This document shows positions 8,400 to 16,513 of a stretch of DNA of 44,711 nt, one piece after another (the first letter of the stretch is position 1; every line of letters begins with the position of its first letter). The DNA is from Acidobacteriota bacterium. GTDB taxonomy: Bacteria; Acidobacteriota; Thermoanaerobaculia; Thermoanaerobaculales; Sulfomarinibacteraceae. Both the position numbers and the translations under genes were made by a program. Where the stretch lies: positions 1-44,711 of the forward strand of contig JAHECW010000024.1 in NCBI GenBank assembly GCA_024641545.1. The letters run 5' to 3'. The notes beneath the pieces were generated by a model. The model was not told the origin of the DNA. It made no database searches and saw nothing but the letters and a program-made list of their open reading frames with translations.

Positions 8400-9638
8400 C
8401 TACTCGGCCACGGTCAGCTTCACGTCGGTGATGTAGAACGTTCCGCCGTTTCCGTAACCGCCGAGAACACCGAATTGTGTCGAGCCCGCAACGGTCCCGA
8501 CAAACTCGCTCATCGGCGCCCTGATTTCGAACCAGCCGTTCCCCAGCGCGGTTCCGTCGGCAAAAGCATACGTCAACTCGACCTCCGGGATCTTCACGTT
8601 GATCGCCGTCAGATCATCGGACTTGATCTTGAACACGATCGCGTCGTACGCGGGCTGGAAATTGCCGATCTCGGAAAACGAGATGCACGACGAGGGAGCG
8701 CCCCACGACGTACCGGGCTCGACCATCATCACCCGTGCGAAATCGGGATCATCGGTCAGCTCAGTCAGCGTCGAACCGGAACTCCACTCTCCGATCACCG
8801 GAGTGAGATCGTCCTCGCCGGTCGACGAGTAGAGATAGACGTCACCGGTGGGCGGCGGCGGGGTGCTGCTGAGTTCCCCAGTCCACGCCTCGAGGGTGGT
8901 CGGGTCGCCGGTGGCCGAGTCGTTGTCGACCTTGGAGGCGGAGAAGACCACCGCGCCGCTCAGAACTTCGCAGTGCAGGGTCCCATAACCAAAATCAGCA
9001 AGCGTCGGACCGAAGAGATCCGCGTGGTCGATCTTCTTCAGGAACGGCTCAAACTCGTCGAGCTCCACATCCCTGGTCGCGACCTGCGCGCCCTGTTCGT
9101 CGTGCAGGCTGACCCGCACCTGCGAGGGATTCCCGGCCTCGCCCCTGGCTTCGAGCATGACCAGGTTCGTGCGGAAGTTGTCGTTCTTCGCCAGGCCGAC
9201 GATGTCGGTGCGTTCACCTTCCTGCACGGCCATGTCTCGCGGGATGCCTTCGTAACCCTGGCCGAAGGTCACACCGTCTTTGAGGTTGAAGATCCGGGAG
9301 TTGACGACAACCCCCTGGTCGGACGTCACCCGGATCGCGCCGGCGAACGAGGTCTTGCCGAAGGTCTCGCCGAGTACGTTTTCAAGGACCGCTGTCTCGC
9401 CTGGCGGGATGACGAAGGCCTGGCTCTCCGGCGTCGGATTCGCCTGGTCTCGGACGAGCAGCTCCACGGACACGTTCGCCGTGAATTCCCCGGGGTTGAG
9501 AATGTACAGATCGGTTCGCCAGTCGGCGACGATCGCGGCGCCGGGAACCAGAACATCGGTTCCCGGAGACAGCGCTGTCAATGGCGCGACAAAAACACTC
9601 AGAACAACAAGGGTCACAACACCGGTGCGTTGGAACAT
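8400..9638 (-). CDS. Secreted two-domain protein with a CBM-like C-terminal domain
   Basis: A 412-residue exported protein with a signal peptide (TGVVTLVVLSVFVAPLTAL). The N-terminal half (residues about 25-245), starting VPGAAIVADWRTDLYILNPG, resembles a beta-sandwich module common in acidobacterial secreted proteins. After a linker STPPPPTGD, the C-terminal part (about 265-410: VYLYSSTGEDDLTPVIGEW, YDAIVFKIKSD, NGWFEIRAPMSEF, GTFYITDVKLT) recalls the galactose-binding-like Exop_C module attached to GH3 glucosidases. The likely role is glycan binding at the cell surface; no catalytic motif is seen. ATG at 9638 has gggagg just upstream. It converges on the receptor gene. I could not assign a family with certainty. 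Confidence 0.75.
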   Translation of the reverse strand: MFQRTGVVTLVVLSVFVAPLTALSPGTDVLVPGAAIVADWRTDLYILNPGEFTANVSVELLVRDQANPTPESQAFVIPPGETAVLENVLGETFGKTSFAGAIRVTSDQGVVVNSRIFNLKDGVTFGQGYEGIPRDMAVQEGERTDIVGLAKNDNFRTNLVMLEARGEAGNPSQVRVSLHDEQGAQVATRDVELDEFEPFLKKIDHADLFGPTLADFGYGTLHCEVLSGAVVFSASKVDNDSATGDPTTLEAWTGELSSTPPPPTGDVYLYSSTGEDDLTPVIGEWSSGSTLTELTDDPDFARVMMVEPGTSWGAPSSCISFSEIGNFQPAYDAIVFKIKSDDLTAINVKIPEVELTYAFADGTALGNGWFEIRAPMSEFVGTVAGSTQFGVLGGYGNGGTFYITDVKLTVAE

Positions 9639-10028
9639 AGGGACCTCCCTTTCTTATCGATGTATACCATAAAACCGATATTGGATTCAGCGAACATCAC
9701 AAACGCCGGCTCCCCACCCCGGGTCTCTCCGTCGGAAAACCACCCAATGGGGACCGCCGAGGATCCATACCGCGAGCGCAATCAAACCTTCGGTGCGTTG
9801 AACACCGACAGCGGTCAAACGACCACGCGGACCTCTGTATTTCATGTTGAACGCTCGGCTGTGCGGTTCAGAGTCGTTCACCCTTTCGATCAAAAAGCGC
9901 GTGTGCACGCACACGCGATGTGCAACAGGCGAAACTTGGACCGGAAGCTCTCATCGAGTGCTTCCAAGAATGATCGGCGGCGGTTGGGTTGAAAAACCTC
10001 GACCCCGCCCCGAACAGAGGAGGTTCCC
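9639..10028. other. Divergent upstream region before the main operon
   Basis: This 390-base stretch must hold promoters for the minus-strand binding protein and for the plus-strand operon. A perfect hairpin cgcgtgtg/cacacgcg with loop cacg lies at 9898-9917. An AT-richer patch (9655-9685) contains tgtatacc, a possible -10 on the minus strand. No clear match to the TTGACAGCG-type operator was found here. No gene is supported. Confidence 0.45.
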
Positions 10029-10733
10029 ATGCGTAGAATCGATGGTTCGTATGTCTCGATAGCGTTGGTGCTGGTCGTTTCGGCGGCGGCGGTCTGTGCG
10101 GCACTCACGCCGTACAGCCAGGACTTCGAAGGACTGGCTCCACCGTCGTCCGGTGGGTTGTTGGGCGACGGATGGCTGGTCTTCGGCAACGTCTTTGACA
10201 ACCTCGGCGTCTACCAATACGGCTATGGGCCCAATCCCGCCCCGAACAACATTGACGCACCGGCGTTCTGCCTGATCGCCTCAGGACAGGGAGGCGCCGC
10301 ACAAGGCGCACAGCAGCTGGTCGTCTTCAGCGATTACAACAACGGCGCCCACGGCAACCTCGATTGGGTCATTGAGTCCCTTGTATTTCAGGAACAGACC
10401 ATCGACGCCGCCGACGTCGGGCAAACCGTGGTCTTCACCTTTGATGCGAAGATGGGCGATCTGGCGGGAGCGTCCGAGGCCGCGGCGTTCATCAAAACGC
10501 TCGATCCGGCCGCCGGGTACGCGACCACGAACTTCGTGACAACCGACACGACTGCGATCCCGACGACCTGGGGGACCTACTCGGTCCAGCTGGCGATCGA
10601 TGCCGGGCTCGCCGGCCAGATCCTCCAGTTCGGGTTCCTGACGCGCGTGTCGAACTATGAGCCGTCGGGGGTGTACTACGACAACATCAATCAGCCGGTC
10701 CCGGTCGAGCTGATGAGCCTCTCTGTCGAGTAG
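10029..10733 (+). CDS. Secreted jelly-roll-like protein, paralogue 1, PVEL-type tail
   Basis: A 234-residue exported protein. After a signal peptide (SIALVLVVSAAAVCAA) comes one domain of about 195 residues that is repeated in the genes at 12546 and 13471. Shared stretches include YSQDFEGLAPPS, GWLVFGNVFD, YGYGP.PAPN, VVFSDYNN, VFQEQTIDAADVGQTVVFTF, TTWGTYSVQLAIDAG and GVYYDNI. The pattern suggests a jelly-roll carbohydrate-binding module; I do not recognise a named family. It ends exactly in PVPVELMSLSVE, a tail shared with the unrelated protein at 30520-31413. cagaggagg precedes the ATG. As the first gene of the operon it may be a surface glycan-binding protein. Function is inferred. Confidence 0.75.
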   Translation: MRRIDGSYVSIALVLVVSAAAVCAALTPYSQDFEGLAPPSSGGLLGDGWLVFGNVFDNLGVYQYGYGPNPAPNNIDAPAFCLIASGQGGAAQGAQQLVVFSDYNNGAHGNLDWVIESLVFQEQTIDAADVGQTVVFTFDAKMGDLAGASEAAAFIKTLDPAAGYATTNFVTTDTTAIPTTWGTYSVQLAIDAGLAGQILQFGFLTRVSNYEPSGVYYDNINQPVPVELMSLSVE

Positions 10734-10782
10734 GCCGGCAGCCACAGCTGAAGAGAAGCTTCGCGGGCACCCGGGCATCGTC

Positions 10783-12549
10783 ATGAGCGGTTGGAATACG
10801 CAACCTCCGAAGAAGTCGCGGCTCGTCAACGGCTCCACCGATCGGGCAAGTGGAGGCCTGGGCCTCGTCGTGCTCGTTCTGTGGGCCGTTGGGTCGGCGG
10901 CGGCTTCGACGACGCCTGATTGTCCACTAGGCGAGTCCTGCGCTCGACACTCACGATCGGCGGACACGAGCGTCGTGTCGACTTCAGGATGGCACCTATT
11001 CGTGAACGACCAACGATTCATCATCAAGGGTGTCTGCTACAACCCGGTGCCCGTCGGAAGCACACTGCGAAGCTGGGACACTCTCGATGAGGACATCCTT
11101 CTGATGCAGGGAACGGGGATCAACACCATTCGCACGTACTCTCCCATCGAAGAAGCCTGGGTCTTGGACCGGCTCGCCTCGGCAGGCATCAAGGTCATCA
11201 TGGGGTTCACCGCGTACTCGGGCGCCTACAACATCAACAACGGCGGGTATCTCACCTATGTCGACTCCTTCAAAGACCACGATGCGATCCTGATGTGGGA
11301 GCTCGGCAACGAGTACAACTACCACCCGGAATGGTTCGGTGGTGACGTCAACAACTGGTACGCGATGCTCGAGAACGCGGCGCAGCAGATCCATCTGATC
11401 GACCCGGGCCATCCGGTTTCGACGGCGCACGGCGAGCTTCCATCGGTGACGACGCTGGCCATGGTGCCGAGCGTCGATGTCTGGGGAATGAACGTCTACC
11501 GTTGGGATTTCTCGCACCACGCAATCACCGATTTCGCGGCGATCAGCGACAAGCCCTGCTATCTCTCCGAGACCGGCGGCGACAGCTACAACAGTGCTCC
11601 GTCACATCCGACCTACAGCTTCGGCGCCAACGAACAGATGCAGGCAGATGCGACCCAGGCCCTGCTGAACGGCGTCTTCGCCAATCTCGATGTCGGCTCC
11701 GGGGTGGCCTTGTTCGAGTTCTCCGACGAGTGGTGGAAAGCGGGCAACCCCGCCACCCAGGATCCCGGCGGAGCGGCCCCCTACAGCAGCGGGGTGCCGT
11801 ACGACGGTGCCCCGAACGAAGAGTACTGGGGAATTGTCGACGTGTTTCGGACCGAGAAACTCGCCTCCGGCATCGTCAACGCGGTCTACACCGGACCCGC
11901 CTGCCTGGTTTCCGCCCACGCCGGCTCCGATCAGTTTCTCCCCGTGGGATCGACGGGGACGACTCTCGACGGTTCCTCGAGCAGTCACTCGGGCGCTCTG
12001 GCCTTTGAATGGAGTCAATCCGGCGGTCCGACGGCGGTGACCTTCGCCGACCCCACTTCCATGCATCCGAGCGTCAGCGACCTCAATGCCGGTGTCTACA
12101 CCTTCAGTCTGACCGTGACCGGCGACTGCGGCACCTCCATCGACACCGTTCAGGTGACCGTGAACCAAACCGCCAACACCCCCCCAGTGGCCGACGCGGG
12201 CTCTGACCGGTGCTTGCCGTCGGGAACGGGCGCAACAAGGCTGAACGGATCTGCGAGCCACGATCCCGACGGCGGACCGGCGGCGTTGACCTTTGTCTGG
12301 GGACAGACGGCCGGGCCGGTCTTGAACATCTCCAGCTCGACGGCGGAGTCCCCGATGGTTTCCGGAATTGCCGACGGCGAATCGTACACCTTCGAGCTCG
12401 TGGTCTTCGACGGATTGGACACCAGCGCCCCGTCGAGCGTGACGATCTTGGTCGACCCCCTGTTCGTCGACGACTTCGAATCCGGCGACCTTTCCGGCTG
12501 GTCCGGAATCGGGCTCGACGGTGGTCCCGTGAGGAGGAGGGACTCATGA
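10783..12549 (+). CDS. Clan GH-A glycosidase with PKD-like modules and DGFESG-type tail
   Basis: A 588-residue exported enzyme. The TIM-barrel part (about 70-365) starts WHLFVNDQRFIIKGVCYNP and has the acid/base motif MWELGNEYN and a probable nucleophile glutamate in CYLSETGGDS, the two-glutamate layout of clan GH-A (GH2/GH5/GH72/GH158-like). Two PKD/Ig-like modules follow (SAHAGSDQFLPVGSTGTTLDG; VADAGSDRCLPSGTG). It ends with FVDDFESGDLSGWSG, a variant of the tail seen in five other proteins here. The exact family is unresolved; neighbours point to beta-1,3-glucan. The upstream ribosome-binding site is weak and the N-terminal region before the hydrophobic stretch is long, so the start could be further in. 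Its stop overlaps the next start in ATGA. Confidence 0.8.
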   Translation: MSGWNTQPPKKSRLVNGSTDRASGGLGLVVLVLWAVGSAAASTTPDCPLGESCARHSRSADTSVVSTSGWHLFVNDQRFIIKGVCYNPVPVGSTLRSWDTLDEDILLMQGTGINTIRTYSPIEEAWVLDRLASAGIKVIMGFTAYSGAYNINNGGYLTYVDSFKDHDAILMWELGNEYNYHPEWFGGDVNNWYAMLENAAQQIHLIDPGHPVSTAHGELPSVTTLAMVPSVDVWGMNVYRWDFSHHAITDFAAISDKPCYLSETGGDSYNSAPSHPTYSFGANEQMQADATQALLNGVFANLDVGSGVALFEFSDEWWKAGNPATQDPGGAAPYSSGVPYDGAPNEEYWGIVDVFRTEKLASGIVNAVYTGPACLVSAHAGSDQFLPVGSTGTTLDGSSSSHSGALAFEWSQSGGPTAVTFADPTSMHPSVSDLNAGVYTFSLTVTGDCGTSIDTVQVTVNQTANTPPVADAGSDRCLPSGTGATRLNGSASHDPDGGPAALTFVWGQTAGPVLNISSSTAESPMVSGIADGESYTFELVVFDGLDTSAPSSVTILVDPLFVDDFESGDLSGWSGIGLDGGPVRRRDS

Positions 12550-13454
12550 GAAACATTTTTCGTGTGGTGCTCTCATTCGTTGTAGTGACGATAGTTGCGC
12601 CGGCGGGATGGTCGGCGGTGACCGCGTACAGCCAGGATTTCGAAGGCATGGCCCCGCCGTCCCCCGGAGCGCTGCTGGGCGACAATTGGCTGGTGTTCGC
12701 GAACGTCTACGATCCCGGCGGAACCTATCTCTACGGCTACGGCTCCTTTCCGGCCCCGAACGACGGTGCCGCGTTCTGCGCCATCGCCACGGGGCAGGGT
12801 GGCCCGCCCCAGGGCGACCAGCAGCTCTCGGTCTACAGCGACTACAACAATCCCGACCACGGCGCCGGTTATCTCATTGAAACCAACGTCTTCCAGGAGC
12901 AGACCATCGCGGCCGCCGATGCAGGGACGACCGTCGTCTTCACCTTCGACGCGAAGTACGGGAACCTCGAGGGCGCTTCCGAAGCCGAAGCCTTTATCAA
13001 GACCCTGAATCCGGGCGCCGGGTACGCGACAACCAACCACGTCACCATCGACATGACCACAGTTCCGCCCTCCTGGGGCACCTACTCGATCCAGCTCGCG
13101 ATCGATAGTGGCCTCGTGGGTCAGATCCTCCAGTTCGGGTTCACCACGCGGGCGTCCAACTACGAGGGATCGGGCATCTATTACGACAACGTGAATTCCG
13201 AAGCCGCCTTGTTCGCCGACGGTTTCGAGTCCGGCGACCTCTCCGCTTGGTCCGGCGTGGGCCCCGACGGTGGGTCGTTTGGAGGACGTAACGCAACCCG
13301 TTTCAGCGCTTCGCTTCCGGATCGGGGCCGTTCCTTTGGTCCCGATAGAGCGAGGTCACAAATAAACGTACAAGCCGGATTCTCCGTCGAGAGGGCTGGT
13401 GATGCCACGCCGAGCCGGCGCGCGGCTCGGCCGCCTTCGACGGTCGTCCGGTGA
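12546..13454 (+). CDS. Secreted jelly-roll-like protein, paralogue 2, with extended C-terminus
   Basis: A 302-residue exported protein starting four bases inside the previous gene (ATGA) with gaggaggga upstream. The signal peptide (VVLSFVVVTIVAPAGWSA) is followed by the domain shared with the genes at 10029 and 13471 (AYSQDFEGMAPPS through GIYYDNVN), then FADGFESGDLSAWSGVG. In the other tail-bearing proteins the chain ends within about 15 residues of this motif. Here about 60 further residues follow, rich in Arg, Ser and Pro, and the DNA encoding them contains a hairpin (13321-13346). This looks like a lost stop codon with read-through of former intergenic DNA. It is a probable glycan-binding surface protein; the role is inferred from context. 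Confidence 0.75.
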   Translation: MRNIFRVVLSFVVVTIVAPAGWSAVTAYSQDFEGMAPPSPGALLGDNWLVFANVYDPGGTYLYGYGSFPAPNDGAAFCAIATGQGGPPQGDQQLSVYSDYNNPDHGAGYLIETNVFQEQTIAAADAGTTVVFTFDAKYGNLEGASEAEAFIKTLNPGAGYATTNHVTIDMTTVPPSWGTYSIQLAIDSGLVGQILQFGFTTRASNYEGSGIYYDNVNSEAALFADGFESGDLSAWSGVGPDGGSFGGRNATRFSASLPDRGRSFGPDRARSQINVQAGFSVERAGDATPSRRAARPPSTVVR

Positions 13455-14121
13455 GGAGAAGGAGTTTCTCATGAGCGGTTTGTTTCGTGTGTTGCTCGCA
13501 ACCGTTGTGGTGACGGCCGTTGCGCTGGCAGGATGGGCGGCGGTGACCGCGTACAACCAGGATTTTGAAAGCCTGGCCCCGCCGTCCCCCGGGGCGCTGC
13601 TGGGCGACAATTGGCTGGTGTTCGCAAACGTCTACGATCCCGGCGGAGCCTATCTCTACGGCTACGGCCCCTTCCCGGCCCCGAACGACGGCGCCGCGTT
13701 CTGCGCGATCGCCACGGGACAGGGCGGCCCGTCCCAGGGGAACCAGCAGCTCTCGGTCTACAGCGACTACAACAATCCCGACCACGGCATCGGCAATCTC
13801 ATCGAAACCAACGTCTTCCAGGAGCAGACCATCGCGGCCGCCGATGCAGGGAAGACCGTGGTCTTCACCTTTGAAGCGAAGTACGGAAACCTCGAGGGAG
13901 CCTCCGAAGCCGAAGCGTTTATCAAGACCCTCGATCCCAGCGCCGGGTACGCCACCACCAACCACGTCATCATCGACATGACCACCGTTCCGTCCACCTG
14001 GGGCACCTACTCGATCCAGCTCGCCATCGATGGCGGGCTCGCGGGTCAGCTCCTCCAGTTCGGGTTCACCACGCGAGCTTCCAACTACGAGGGATCTGGG
14101 GTCTATTACGACAACGTGAAC
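12618..14121 (+). repeat. Tandem gene duplication (two 579-base copies)
   Basis: The stretch 12618-13196 aligns without gaps to 13543-14121, with only scattered, mostly silent differences. The ends of the two copies keep the same spacing (573 bases between the GTG near the start and the GTG of the YYDNVN codons). This marks a recent duplication of the secreted binding domain. The signal-peptide regions are also alike, but the sequences after the domain are unrelated. Confidence 0.85.
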
Positions 14122-14652
14122 TTCGAAACCCCCCCGCCGTCGGTCAATCTTCACAAGTCGAGCAGCTTCATCATCGACCAACACGATCATGACGGCAGCG
14201 GAGATCTGACTCCCGGCGATTCGCTGCTCTACATGATCGTGGCCGCGAACAACTCGCCGATCGACGCCCTCGATGTGATCATCGACGACACTCCCGACCC
14301 GAACACCACCCTGACGGTCGGCACGACGACCACCACCGCAGGGACCATCGTGTCGGGCAACAACGGCGGCGATTCCGCCGTTTCCATCGCCGTCGGAACG
14401 CTTCCCACGGGTGATTCCGTGACCGTGGAGTTCGAAGTGACGGTCAACGACCCTCTTCCCCCCGGCGTGGAATCCTTCTTTAACCAGGCGGCCCTGACCG
14501 GGTCCAATCTCGAACCGATCGTGTCCAATACCGCCGTCAACACGCTCGGGGAGGGCGCACCCGTTCGGCCGATCCCGACACTGTCTTTCTGGAGCCTGAT
14601 CGTCTTCACCGCGCTGCTCGGCGGCACCGCGTTGTGGAGGCTCAGGTTGTGA
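13471..14652 (+). CDS. Secreted jelly-roll-like protein, paralogue 3, with DUF11-like domain and IPTL-CTERM anchor
   Basis: A 393-residue exported protein, 16 bases after the previous gene, with gaggagaaggag before the ATG. The signal peptide (FRVLLATVVVTAVALAGWAA) is followed by the shared domain (AYNQDFESLAPPS to GVYYDNVNFE). A DUF11-like repeat domain follows (GSGDLTPGDSLLYMIVAANN; NTTLTVGTTTTT; VTVEFEVTVNDPLPPGV; NQAALTGSN). The C-terminus is IPTLSFWSLIVFTALLGG followed by TALWRLRL, which fits the IPTL-CTERM sorting signal: motif, membrane segment, basic end. It is therefore probably cell-surface anchored or processed by a dedicated sorting enzyme, unlike its two paralogues. A glycan-binding role is inferred. 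Confidence 0.8.
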   Translation: MSGLFRVLLATVVVTAVALAGWAAVTAYNQDFESLAPPSPGALLGDNWLVFANVYDPGGAYLYGYGPFPAPNDGAAFCAIATGQGGPSQGNQQLSVYSDYNNPDHGIGNLIETNVFQEQTIAAADAGKTVVFTFEAKYGNLEGASEAEAFIKTLDPSAGYATTNHVIIDMTTVPSTWGTYSIQLAIDGGLAGQLLQFGFTTRASNYEGSGVYYDNVNFETPPPSVNLHKSSSFIIDQHDHDGSGDLTPGDSLLYMIVAANNSPIDALDVIIDDTPDPNTTLTVGTTTTTAGTIVSGNNGGDSAVSIAVGTLPTGDSVTVEFEVTVNDPLPPGVESFFNQAALTGSNLEPIVSNTAVNTLGEGAPVRPIPTLSFWSLIVFTALLGGTALWRLRL

Positions 14653-14748
14653 GGCGCGAACACGACCGCTTCGTCCAACCGAAGGCGGCAGATCCCGATC
14701 GCCCCACGGCAGATCGTGTCGACATTGACTGAAGGAGAGGCGATCGCG

Positions 14749-16362
14749 ATGGGTGTCCGCTATGCGACAAGCTCGAGGCCGAAACGGCGACCGCGGTCGC
14801 CCGCCGTCGCCGTCTGCCTCGCAGCGGTCATCTTCTCAGCCGCAGGCTGGGCTCACGGTGAGCTGGTGAACCCCGGGTTCGAGGACGCCGGAGGGTCCCT
14901 TTACGGGTGGCAGACCTTCGGAAACACCGCGGGAAACGTCACGGCCGATTCGAAAACACCCCACTCCGGCACGCACGTCGCGAACCTCTCGGGGCCTTCG
15001 AACAGCGGCGGGAGCACCTCGTACTCCGGCATCCTCCAGGGGCTCGAAACCGCGGCGGGCCAGCTGTGGACCGCATCCGCATACTTCCGCCACAACTCTC
15101 CTTCGCGCCTCGAAGACGAGAATCAACTGGTGATGAAGGTGGAGTTCTACCGACGGTTCGGCGGATATTACGGCACCGGCGACTTCATCAGCGAGACCGA
15201 GATCACCGCACTTGACGTCGACTCCCCCACCAACGTGTGGCGACAAATCGCCTTCAGCGCACTGGCCCCAGCGGACGCGGTCGAAGCCCGCATCGCGTTC
15301 GTCTTCGTGCAGCACGGCTCCGAGGCCGGAAACGCACTCATCGACGATGTCTCATTCACAGCGAGCGGCGTCGATCTCGGCCCGCCCGAAGGTCTGGCGT
15401 GGAAGCTGATCTGGCAGGACGAGTTCGACGGCAACACGGTCGACCCGAACAACTGGATAGTACTGGACGCCCACCTGATCAAGAACGGAGAGCTCCAGTA
15501 CTACGATCCGGAAGATGTGTATCTGGAAAACGGCTGCCTTGTGCTGCGCAGCAGGCAGCACGATCCGCCGGTGATCCGTCCCCATCCCGACGGTCACTCC
15601 GCCGAGTTCGAATTCACGTCGGGACTGGTCGAGGGCCCTGGGCTGTTCTCGCACACCTACGGATGGATCGAGATTCGCGCCAAGCTGCCTTCGACTCAAG
15701 GTATCTGGCCGGCTCACTGGATGCTTGGTGAGAACTTTCCCGGGGTCGGCTGGCCCCGCTGCGGCGAGGTCGACATCATGGAGCACCTCGGACACGATGT
15801 CGACACCGTCTACTTCACCCGCCATTGGGGAGATCCCTACACTCACCAGGGCACCAGCTACTCCGGCCCGGACTTTTCCCGGGACTTCCACACCTTCGCC
15901 CTTCACTGGACCGCGGAGGAGATGTTCTGGTACGTCGACGGTTTTCTCCGCTACCAGACCGACATTTCGGACGCCGGTGAGATCTACCAGCGGCCGTTCT
16001 ACCTGATCCTCAACACGGCGGTCGGGGGTTATTGGCCCGGACCTCCCGATCACACCACGGTTTTCCCTCAGTATCACGAGATCGATTACGTCCGCTGGTG
16101 GGTCGAAGGCGACCCCGGCGACTTCGACGCGGACGGTGACGTCGATGTCGCCGACCAGGCCGCATTCGCCGACTGTTACGGCGGTGACGGCAGCCACTGG
16201 AGCAACCCTGCCTGTCGATTCTTCGATCTCGACGCGGATGATGACGTCGACTGCGACGACTGGGATCAGTTTACCGACACGTGGACCGGCTCTCCCCCGA
16301 GCTCTCCGTTTCTCTCGCAGTGCCGGTCGCTGGAAGTCCGGCAGATCGGAGGCCGCCATTAG
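14749..16362 (+). CDS. GH16 laminarinase with CBM4/9-like and dockerin-like modules
   Basis: A 537-residue exported endo-beta-1,3(4)-glucanase of family 16. Order: signal peptide (VAVCLAAVIFSAAGWAHG); CBM4/9-like module (about 38-205: ELVNPGFEDAGGSLYGWQT to NALIDDVSF); GH16 catalytic domain (about 215-455: WKLIWQDEFDGNTVDPNNW; ExDxxE site E340-V-D342-I-M-E345 in CGEVDIMEHLG; HWMLGENFP; LNTAVGGYWPG); then a dockerin-like region with two calcium-loop repeats (FDADGDVDVADQAAFADC and FDLDADDDVDCDDWDQF). ATG at 14749 is preferred because gaaggagagg precedes it. The enzyme should cut laminarin-type glucans outside the cell. A dockerin in a genome with no visible cohesin is notable. Confidence 0.93.
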   Translation: MGVRYATSSRPKRRPRSPAVAVCLAAVIFSAAGWAHGELVNPGFEDAGGSLYGWQTFGNTAGNVTADSKTPHSGTHVANLSGPSNSGGSTSYSGILQGLETAAGQLWTASAYFRHNSPSRLEDENQLVMKVEFYRRFGGYYGTGDFISETEITALDVDSPTNVWRQIAFSALAPADAVEARIAFVFVQHGSEAGNALIDDVSFTASGVDLGPPEGLAWKLIWQDEFDGNTVDPNNWIVLDAHLIKNGELQYYDPEDVYLENGCLVLRSRQHDPPVIRPHPDGHSAEFEFTSGLVEGPGLFSHTYGWIEIRAKLPSTQGIWPAHWMLGENFPGVGWPRCGEVDIMEHLGHDVDTVYFTRHWGDPYTHQGTSYSGPDFSRDFHTFALHWTAEEMFWYVDGFLRYQTDISDAGEIYQRPFYLILNTAVGGYWPGPPDHTTVFPQYHEIDYVRWWVEGDPGDFDADGDVDVADQAAFADCYGGDGSHWSNPACRFFDLDADDDVDCDDWDQFTDTWTGSPPSSPFLSQCRSLEVRQIGGRH

Positions 16363-16513
16363 GGACGCGAGCGAGCTCACGAGACCTCAGCGTCGATCTG
16401 CGGCACCCCCAAGGACGGCCGAAACGCCGCACCGCACATTCGCCGCGTTGTCCAACCGCAATAGTTCGATCGACGGACAGTGCGACGAGGGTTTCGCTGC
16501 CCCGGTGAGGTGA

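Noticed and set aside
9791-9830. LacI-like site near cgacagcggtcaaacg
   Set aside because: The half-sites are one base out of register around the central CG, so it does not fit the spacing of the 5031 and 26754 sites.
8172-9992. A 606-codon plus-strand open frame over the secreted binding protein
   Set aside because: Composition is typical of an antisense shadow in GC-rich DNA; the minus-strand gene has a signal peptide and ribosome-binding site.
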